Of a stretch of 64,000 nucleotides of DNA, positions 61,201 through 64,000 are shown piece by piece (position 1 is the first letter of the stretch; each line of letters opens with the position of its first letter). Source of the stretch: Spirochaetia bacterium (GTDB lineage: Bacteria; Spirochaetota; UBA4802; UBA5550); contig VFJS01000049.1 of NCBI GenBank assembly GCA_009885955.1, positions 1 to 64,000 of the forward strand, read 5' to 3'. The notes under the pieces were generated by a model that saw only the letters and a list, made by a program, of their open reading frames with translations, was not told where the DNA came from and did no database searches. The position numbers and the translations under genes are program-made.

Positions 61201-62800
61201 ACCGGGGGTCTCCCTCATATCCCCGCCGCCTCATCATGACATCTATTCAATAGAAGACCTGGCCCAGCTTATCTTTGATCTTAAAAATGCCAACCCTTCC
61301 GCGCGAATCAGCGTCAAGCTGGTTTCGGAGACAGGAGTCGGCACCGTTGCCGCCGGAGTGGCCAAGGCCCATGCCGATAACATCGTCATCAGCGGCTATG
61401 ACGGAGGGACAGGGGCAAGCCCACTCAGCTCCATCAAGCATGCCGGCATTCCCTTTGAAATCGGCCTCTCTGAAACACACCAGACCCTTGTCATGAATAA
61501 CCTCCGCGGCCGCGTAATCCTCCAGACCGACGGACAGCTGAAGACAGGCCGTGATATAGTCCTTGCGGCCATGCTTGGAGCCGACGAGTTTGCCTTTGGC
61601 ACTGCCGCGCTCATTATCATGGGCTGCATCATGATGCGCAAATGCCACTTGAACACATGCCCCGTTGGGGTTGCCACGCAGGACCCGGAGCTGAGAAAAA
61701 AATTCAGGGGCAAACCTGAATATCTGGTAAACTACTTCACTTTCATGGTGCAGGAAGTGAGAGAGATCATGGCACAGCTGGGTATAAGAAAGTTTGATGA
61801 ACTCATAGGCAGAACTGACCTCCTGGAAATCAGGAAAATCGACCATTGGAAGGCAAAAACCGTTGATCCTTCGCTGTTACTATTCAGGCCCGAGGAATCC
61901 TCGATGTATGCCACACACTGCTGTGAAAAACAGATCCACAAGATTGATAACGTCCTCGACAGGACTCTAATTGATAATTGCAGGGAGGCTCTGGATCACA
62001 AGAAGATAGTATCACTTGAAATGCCGATTATAAACAGAGATAGGGCCGTGGGTACCATGCTTTCAGGCCAGATTGCCCTCCGCTACGGCGATGAGGGACT
62101 TGCCGATGACACCATCCAATGCACCTTTACCGGGTCTGCCGGCCAGAGCTTCGGAGCATTTCTTTCACGGGGGGTCACATTCCGCCTGGAAGGCGACTCC
62201 AATGACTACTTCGGGAAGGGGCTCTCCGGCGGAAAGCTGATAGCCGTTCCTCCGAAAAGATCAAATTTTGTGCCCGAGAACAATATTATTGTCGGCAACA
62301 CGGTGCTCTACGGGGCAACCAGCGGCGAAACCTTCATACGCGGTATCGCGGGCGAACGATTCTGCGTAAGGAACAGCGGCGCAATCGCCGTAGTTGAAGG
62401 GACAGGGGACCATTGCGCAGAATATATGACAGGCGGGAGGATCATAGTCCTGGGTAAGGTTGGCAGGAACTTCGCCTCCGGCATGAGCGGCGGGATAGCC
62501 TATGTCTATAACGTGGATGGGAACTTTCACTATTTCTGCAACAAGGGAATGGTGGAACTTTCTCCAATACTGGAATTTGAAGACCAGGAATTCATCAAGA
62601 AATGGCTGATAAAACATATTGAATATACCGGAAGCACGGTTGCTGAAAAGATTCTTAAATTCTGGCATGAGAACATGCCGAAATTCATAAAGGTTATGCC
62701 CCTTGAATATAAGAGGGCGCTGCAGGAGATGAAAATTGAAGAGCTTGACAACAAGCTGAAAGCAATAAGGGAAAATGAACAGCTGGGGGTATCAATATAA
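58265..62800 (+). CDS. gltB: Glutamate synthase large subunit
   Basis: Makes glutamate from glutamine and 2-oxoglutarate. It has 1,511 aa, the usual length. The class II amidotransferase nucleophile is Cys19 in HDSCGIGFV, so an 18-residue propeptide is expected to be removed. The glutaminase domain (to about residue 430) has EINTIKGNR. The central and FMN domains show GYDGGTGASPLSS. The [3Fe-4S] cluster motif is CIMMRKCHLNTC. The C-terminal GXGXG-type beta-helix ends the protein. The stop overlaps the gltD start by one base. Confidence 0.97.
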   Translation: MFNTEKKGLYDRAFEHDSCGIGFVAHIRGQKSNDIIKRGLEVLERMSHRGAEGADNKTGDGSGILMQIPHSFYKKTVKDLPEAGSYGTGLVFLPRDKKDAQLCIDEISEVIKSENHKIAAWRDIKTDSSKIGNIAQMSEPQIRQIFITGAERQDQATLERKLYIIRKVIESRIRNRSIAGRSAFYIPSLSSRTIVYKGMLTPGQVREYFEDLRDEGLESAIALVHSRFSTNTFPSWDLAQPFRIVAHNGEINTIKGNRFWMSARESYFESDLIGDDIKKILPVIEPGKSDSASFDNALEMLVAMGRSLPHAIMMLIPESWNEKNPISDDLKYFYEYHATFMEPWDGPASMVFCDGRYVGGILDRNGLRPSRYVITKDDLIVMGSEVGVQNFPPEKIAYNGRLMPGKLLFVDTVEGIIIPDHEIKDGICRSRPYRQWVDNNRIDIASIQLESEAGVSIQEDKLRKLKHIYGYTREDIEDIITEMAVTAQEPTSSMGTDTPLAVFSDKPQRLFNYFKQSFAQVTNPAIDPIREELVMTLTTFLGDQKNLLSETAAHCRSIKLLNPVITNTELKKIKSLDTQNFKSASLPMVFKKDKGIKGIEEAMDELSRKAEALIDGGCSIIILSDRTADEYNIPIPSLLACSGIHHHLIRVKKRTKTSLIIESAEPREVMHFALLFGYGASAINPYGAVAIICELHGRKKLPGISHFETAQDNYIKALNKGILKVLSKMGTSTLRSYRGAQIFEALGLDREMTEKYFTGTESRISGIGLPEIALEAIAHHDRAYTGKKALLESEGVYQYRKSGENHAWNPEAIHLLQLAVRTNRYDNYKKFADSVNGYNRKPNVIRGLFEFKSQVPVPVDEVESPDKIFKRFNTGAMSFGSISIEVHEAIAKAMNAIGGRSNSGEGGENPERFQRLPDGTLARSAIKQVASGRFGVTIHYLVNADEIQIKISQGAKPGEGGQLPGHKVDRHIGKTRHSTPGVSLISPPPHHDIYSIEDLAQLIFDLKNANPSARISVKLVSETGVGTVAAGVAKAHADNIVISGYDGGTGASPLSSIKHAGIPFEIGLSETHQTLVMNNLRGRVILQTDGQLKTGRDIVLAAMLGADEFAFGTAALIIMGCIMMRKCHLNTCPVGVATQDPELRKKFRGKPEYLVNYFTFMVQEVREIMAQLGIRKFDELIGRTDLLEIRKIDHWKAKTVDPSLLLFRPEESSMYATHCCEKQIHKIDNVLDRTLIDNCREALDHKKIVSLEMPIINRDRAVGTMLSGQIALRYGDEGLADDTIQCTFTGSAGQSFGAFLSRGVTFRLEGDSNDYFGKGLSGGKLIAVPPKRSNFVPENNIIVGNTVLYGATSGETFIRGIAGERFCVRNSGAIAVVEGTGDHCAEYMTGGRIIVLGKVGRNFASGMSGGIAYVYNVDGNFHYFCNKGMVELSPILEFEDQEFIKKWLIKHIEYTGSTVAEKILKFWHENMPKFIKVMPLEYKRALQEMKIEELDNKLKAIRENEQLGVSI

Positions 62801-64000
62801 TGGGAGATCCCAAAGGTTTCGTAAAGATAAAAAGGCAAGAGAGCGGCTACCGTCCTGTTGAAGAGAGGATACGGGACTATGGCGAAGTTGAAATGCAGCT
62901 TCCCGATGATGCGAGGATACAACAGGCGTCACGATGCATGGACTGCGGAGTGCCTTTCTGCCACTGGTCCTGTCCCGTGGAAAATATCATGCCCGAATTT
63001 CAGGACAAGGTTTACAAAAGAGAATGGGAGGAGGCCTATGCCATACTGCAAGAGACGAACAACTTTCCTGAATTTACCGGCAGGGTATGCCCGGCCCTTT
63101 GTGAGCCTTCATGCGTTTTATCTATAAACAGCGAACCGGTAACTATAAGGCAGAATGAACTTGCCATCATTGAAAAGGCCTTTCAGCTGGGCCTTGTTAA
63201 ACCGGAACCGCCTGAAAAAAGAACATCGAAAAAAGTTGCAGTCGTGGGCGGAGGCCCGGCCGGGCTGGCCTGCGCCGACCTGCTTAACAAGGCGGGCCAC
63301 AGCGTGGTACTGTATGAATCCGAGGAACATGTGGGAGGGTACCTCCGGTACGGCATACCGGACTTCAAGCTCGATAAAAAAATAATAGAACGCCGCGTAA
63401 ACATTCTCACCGAAGAGGGACTGGTAATAAAAACCGGCGTAAAAGTTGGAAGGGACATTGAGACGTCAAAGCTTGCTGATGATTACGACGCGCTCTGCAT
63501 ATGCATTGGCGCCAGGGAACCCAGGGCGCTCAGCGTGGAGGGGAACGGATTAAAGGGAATACATTATGCCATAGAATACCTTTCACAGCAGAATAATATC
63601 GTGAGCGGAAAATTAATCCCGAAGGAGGAGCTCATTATTGCCTTGGACAAAAATGTCATTGTCATCGGCGGCGGAGACACGGGTTCCGACTGTGTCGGGA
63701 CCGCGAACCGCCAGGGCGCAAGGAGCGTTACACAGATTGAACTGCTGCCCAAACCCCCTGAAAACAGGAGTGAAAATGAACCCTGGCCGCTCTGGCCTAA
63801 AATTCTGAAAACATCAAGCTCCCATGAAGAGGGGTGTGTACGGCTCTGGAACATGCAGACAACAAAAATCATCGGCGAAAATGGGAAGGTGAAAAAACTT
63901 CTGGCTGAAAAAGTGATATGGGAAAAAAACGCTGCCGGCGGAATGCTGATGAAGGAAATTCCCAATTCCGAAATAGATCTTGATGCCGACCTGATACTCC
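62800..64000 (+). CDS. gltD: Glutamate synthase small subunit, 3' end beyond the window
   Basis: FAD and iron-sulfur subunit that passes electrons from NAD(P)H to GltB. About 400 residues are visible and the frame is open at base 64000. The start ATG 62800 shares its A with the gltB stop (TAATG). The N-terminal cysteines CMDCGVPFCHWSCP and CPALCEPSC bind two [4Fe-4S] clusters. The FAD Rossmann motif is VAVVGGGPAGLACADLL, and the NAD(P) motif VIVIGGGDTGSDCVG follows. GGGGGT upstream is the probable ribosome binding site. Confidence 0.96.
   Translation, partial: MGDPKGFVKIKRQESGYRPVEERIRDYGEVEMQLPDDARIQQASRCMDCGVPFCHWSCPVENIMPEFQDKVYKREWEEAYAILQETNNFPEFTGRVCPALCEPSCVLSINSEPVTIRQNELAIIEKAFQLGLVKPEPPEKRTSKKVAVVGGGPAGLACADLLNKAGHSVVLYESEEHVGGYLRYGIPDFKLDKKIIERRVNILTEEGLVIKTGVKVGRDIETSKLADDYDALCICIGAREPRALSVEGNGLKGIHYAIEYLSQQNNIVSGKLIPKEELIIALDKNVIVIGGGDTGSDCVGTANRQGARSVTQIELLPKPPENRSENEPWPLWPKILKTSSSHEEGCVRLWNMQTTKIIGENGKVKKLLAEKVIWEKNAAGGMLMKEIPNSEIDLDADLIL

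Noticed and set aside
1..64000. CRISPR array, tRNA or rRNA genes
   Set aside because: No regularly spaced direct repeats and no cloverleaf or CCA-ended sequences were recognised in any gap; a covariance search was not possible here.

Overview
The window looks like a chromosome segment of a Gram-negative, flagellated or flagellar-derived anaerobe, most likely a member of the Spirochaetota. The main support is gene order: PASTA protein, rpe, rpsP, khpA, rimM, trmD, rplS, rnhB, a YlqG-like protein and a free FlhB C-terminal domain. A soluble HdrA/Mvh-type [NiFe] hydrogenase, outer-membrane-style lipoproteins and many sensor proteins fit this. The taxonomic call is inference from synteny and family content only. 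Core genes are noticeably richer in G+C than the AT-rich accessory stretches.

Layout. Bases 1-8354 hold the start of a receiver/PAS signalling protein, a broken AbiE toxin-antitoxin pair, a TPR protein, HicBA, the hydrogenase maturation factor HypF and a Phd/PIN toxin-antitoxin pair. Three copies of one dispersed intergenic repeat lie between them. Bases 8389-11640 hold a periplasmic-binding-domain histidine kinase, an MBL-fold hydrolase, a nest of inverted repeats and a fossil DUF559 endonuclease element. Bases 11721-17047 form a tight hydrogenase operon (maturation protease, HdrA, MvhD, MvhG, MvhA), followed by TusA. Bases 17783-27828 hold a lamin-tail lipoprotein and then the PASTA/rpe and ribosomal/tRNA-modification operon. 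That operon runs on through the FlhB-like gene, a catalytically degenerate HD-GYP protein and a B12-binding radical SAM enzyme.

Bases 27852-41125 hold a MurJ-like flippase, a GGDEF cyclase preceded by a coupled small ORF, a four-gene minus-strand sensing module, and hemE-hemH-hemY. The module encodes a cyclic-nucleotide-binding SLC13 transporter, a periplasmic ligand-binding protein, a lipoprotein phosphoesterase and a ligand-binding adenylate cyclase. It is bracketed by two 115-bp direct repeats that share the GGDEF 3' end and the hemE leader. This reads as an inserted cAMP-signalling cassette and is the best candidate for an undescribed system.

Bases 41126-53526 are a minus-strand defence island: a MAD4-like protein plus AAA ATPase, an FRG-domain protein, an SNF2 helicase fragment cut off by a repeat, a membrane-tailed small protein, a type IIG-like Eco57I methyltransferase, a DUF3800 protein and a PLD-helicase. 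A tandem repeat with co-varying hairpins marks its left edge. Bases 53704-64000 hold a small secreted protein, a SEC-C protein pair, a YefM/ParE toxin-antitoxin pair, an FMN-dependent alpha-hydroxy-acid dehydrogenase, a small ORF, gltB and the start of gltD. No tRNA, rRNA or CRISPR array was seen.
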